A stretch of 64,000 nucleotides of DNA, taken from assembly GCA_022601195.1 (NCBI GenBank), contig JAHZIX010000017.1, forward strand, positions 248,001 through 312,000, read 5' to 3'. Shown one piece after another: positions 62,960 to 64,000 of the stretch. A model generated the notes under the pieces. That model did not search any database and was not told the origin of the DNA. It worked only from the letters and a program-made list of their open reading frames with translations. The position numbers and the translations under genes were made by a program. Within the stretch, counting starts at the first letter, position 1. Every line of letters starts with the position of its first letter. The DNA is from Deltaproteobacteria bacterium. GTDB lineage: Bacteria; Acidobacteriota; Thermoanaerobaculia; Multivoradales; JAHZIX01.

Positions 62960-63842
62960 GCACCATTTCCGGAGTCTCAGCACAGTGCCAAACCCTGCGA
63001 TTCTCCTCGCAGCGATGGCCCAGCACACCCGGACGATTCGTCTCGGACCGGCGACCTCCGTCTTGCCTCTCCACAATCCAATTCATTTAGCCGAGGACTA
63101 CGCTCTCGTCGACGTTCTCTCAAACGGTCGGTTGAACATGGGAGTTGGAAGCGGCTCTCAAGCAATGGAGTTCTCTCCTTTCAATGTCGACTTCGAACTC
63201 CGCAGGGAGCAGTTCGTGAAGAACTTGGCGTCTTTCCGTCAAAGGTGGGAGATCGCAGCACGAGGTGAGTTCGGCCCAGACTCCCTCAACGTCACCCCGA
63301 TCCAATCGCCAGCACCGCCGATCTATGTCGCGACCATGAATAGGGACGCGGCCTACGAGATCGGCCGAGTAGGGGATTCACTGCTAACCCTCGCCTCGCC
63401 GTCTTCAGCGAACCTCGAAGAAGTTGCGGCACGAGTGCAGGCCCATGCCCGAGGCCTCGAGGAGGCTGGTAAAGAAAGGGGAGGAGTCGAAGCCATCGTG
63501 ATGATGTTCGCCCACGCTTCACAGACTGATGCGGAGGTCGAAGCCGTCGTTGTGCCCGCTCTCTCTCGGCTGATGTTCAATATGGCAGGAACCCGGCTGA
63601 AGGACCCGAAGGCTTTTTACGAGGAGATGAGGAAGAAGGGCATTGGCGTATTTGGAACTCCAACAGGAGTGAGCCATCACCTGGAACGCCTCGCCGACCT
63701 CGGTATTGGCCATGTCGCTTTTGTCTCTCGGTTTGGAGGAATGTCGAAAGAGGTGGCGACCCGAAGCTTGCGGCTACTCGCACCTGGCCGGTCAGCTCTT
63801 CGTGATCCGGCAGAGGTGCTAGCAGCCAGCATGGGGCCATGA
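62826..63842 (+). CDS. Luciferase-like (LLM class) flavin-dependent monooxygenase
   Basis: The 338-residue TIM-barrel protein is of the bacterial luciferase-like superfamily. LGFASLWISEHHF near 40-52, RLGPATSVLPLHNPI and LSNGRLNMGVGSG are typical. These enzymes use FMNH2 or F420 to oxidise varied substrates. The ATG at 62826 has GGAG 9 bases upstream; the frame extends 12 codons further. It is the last complete gene in the window and is not linked by sequence to the sigma factors upstream. Confidence 0.88.
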   Translation: MLHSLFWLLDHYPETGESVASLHQAALEEAALADHLGFASLWISEHHFRSLSTVPNPAILLAAMAQHTRTIRLGPATSVLPLHNPIHLAEDYALVDVLSNGRLNMGVGSGSQAMEFSPFNVDFELRREQFVKNLASFRQRWEIAARGEFGPDSLNVTPIQSPAPPIYVATMNRDAAYEIGRVGDSLLTLASPSSANLEEVAARVQAHARGLEEAGKERGGVEAIVMMFAHASQTDAEVEAVVVPALSRLMFNMAGTRLKDPKAFYEEMRKKGIGVFGTPTGVSHHLERLADLGIGHVAFVSRFGGMSKEVATRSLRLLAPGRSALRDPAEVLAASMGP

Positions 63843-63844
63843 AC

Positions 63845-63872
63845 CGGTCGCCGAAGACTCGCAAGGCGACCG
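63845..63872. other. Perfect 8-bp hairpin after the monooxygenase gene
   Basis: CGGTCGCC (63845-63852) pairs perfectly with GGCGACCG (63865-63872). No T tract follows on either strand, so it is a possible but not canonical transcript end. The remaining bases to 64000 hold no supported gene; an ATG at 63994 may begin the next one. Confidence 0.45.
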
Positions 63873-64000
63873 AATCAGCCGAAGGAGAAGGGAAGACCCT
63901 AGGAGCAATTGGGTCGTCATATTTGCCCCGGCGTGGTGCAACACAGGGGCGCAGAGAGGCCAGGTCCACCGCCTGAAAGTTGGCGAGAGATAAATGAACC

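Overview
The window is a gene-dense chromosomal segment of a Gram-negative bacterium. It carries a complete Tol-Pal operon, LptE, Hfq, Rex, IHF/HU and several lipoproteins. The combination of a heterodimeric methylmalonyl-CoA mutase operon, a fused isobutyryl-CoA mutase, a response regulator with a Pro/Glu/Ala-rich linker and a secreted protein built almost entirely of carboxypeptidase-regulatory-like modules suggests an uncultured Acidobacteriota (Thermoanaerobaculia/Holophagae-like). This assignment is inference from gene content. No rRNA is present, and no insertion sequence, prophage or CRISPR array was seen.

Layout. (1) 1-3.9 kb: the 5' end of rimP leaves the left edge behind a hairpin/T-tract leader, then a DegP/HtrA protease preceded by a strong sigma-54-type promoter match, then a sigma-54-dependent NtrC-family activator. 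(2) 4.1-11.9 kb: an acyl-CoA catabolic operon of two acyl-CoA dehydrogenases, methylmalonyl-CoA mutase small and large subunits and the G-protein chaperone MeaB. (3) 12-13.8 kb, minus strand: a RimK-type ATP-grasp ligase overlapping an aspartoacylase/succinylglutamate desuccinylase homologue. (4) 14.3-18.5 kb: a small Cys-rich secreted protein followed by a 1192-residue secreted protein of about 12 repeated beta-sandwich modules. (5) 18.6-22 kb, minus strand: IcmF. (6) 22.3-41.3 kb: a long plus-strand housekeeping run (DinB-like protein, response regulator, valS, birA, coaX, comEC, miaA, hfq, lipoprotein, pgsA, dnaE, rsmD, pncB).

(7) 41.3-49.3 kb: rex divergent from fabG with a near-consensus Rex operator between them, tRNA-Leu(CAG), der, ihfA, a MerR-family gene, tRNA-Pro(GGG), ribH, nusB, a transglutaminase-like protein, lptE, and convergent rpsT. 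(8) 49.4-54.4 kb, minus strand: tolQ-tolR-tonB/tolA-tolB-pal-cpoB. (9) 54.7-58.7 kb: glutaredoxin-like protein, etfB-etfA, a SpoU-type RNA methyltransferase and a divergent DUF84-like protein. (10) 58.8-63.8 kb: an accessory-looking region with three paralogous ECF-type sigma factors, the middle one without a recognisable -35-binding helix-turn-helix, a class C beta-lactamase-like serine hydrolase between the second and third, and a luciferase-like monooxygenase behind a candidate promoter/operator.

How the genes fit together. Both acyl-CoA dehydrogenases, both B12-dependent mutases and the electron-transfer flavoprotein point to branched-chain amino acid, odd-chain or propionate carbon flow, with electrons leaving through ETF. 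Rex, fabG and pncB tie NADH sensing to lipid and NAD metabolism. HtrA, Tol-Pal and LptE serve the envelope. The least explained parts are the ECF triplet, the Cys-rich/repeat-protein pair, the RimK-aspartoacylase pair, and several structured non-coding stretches.
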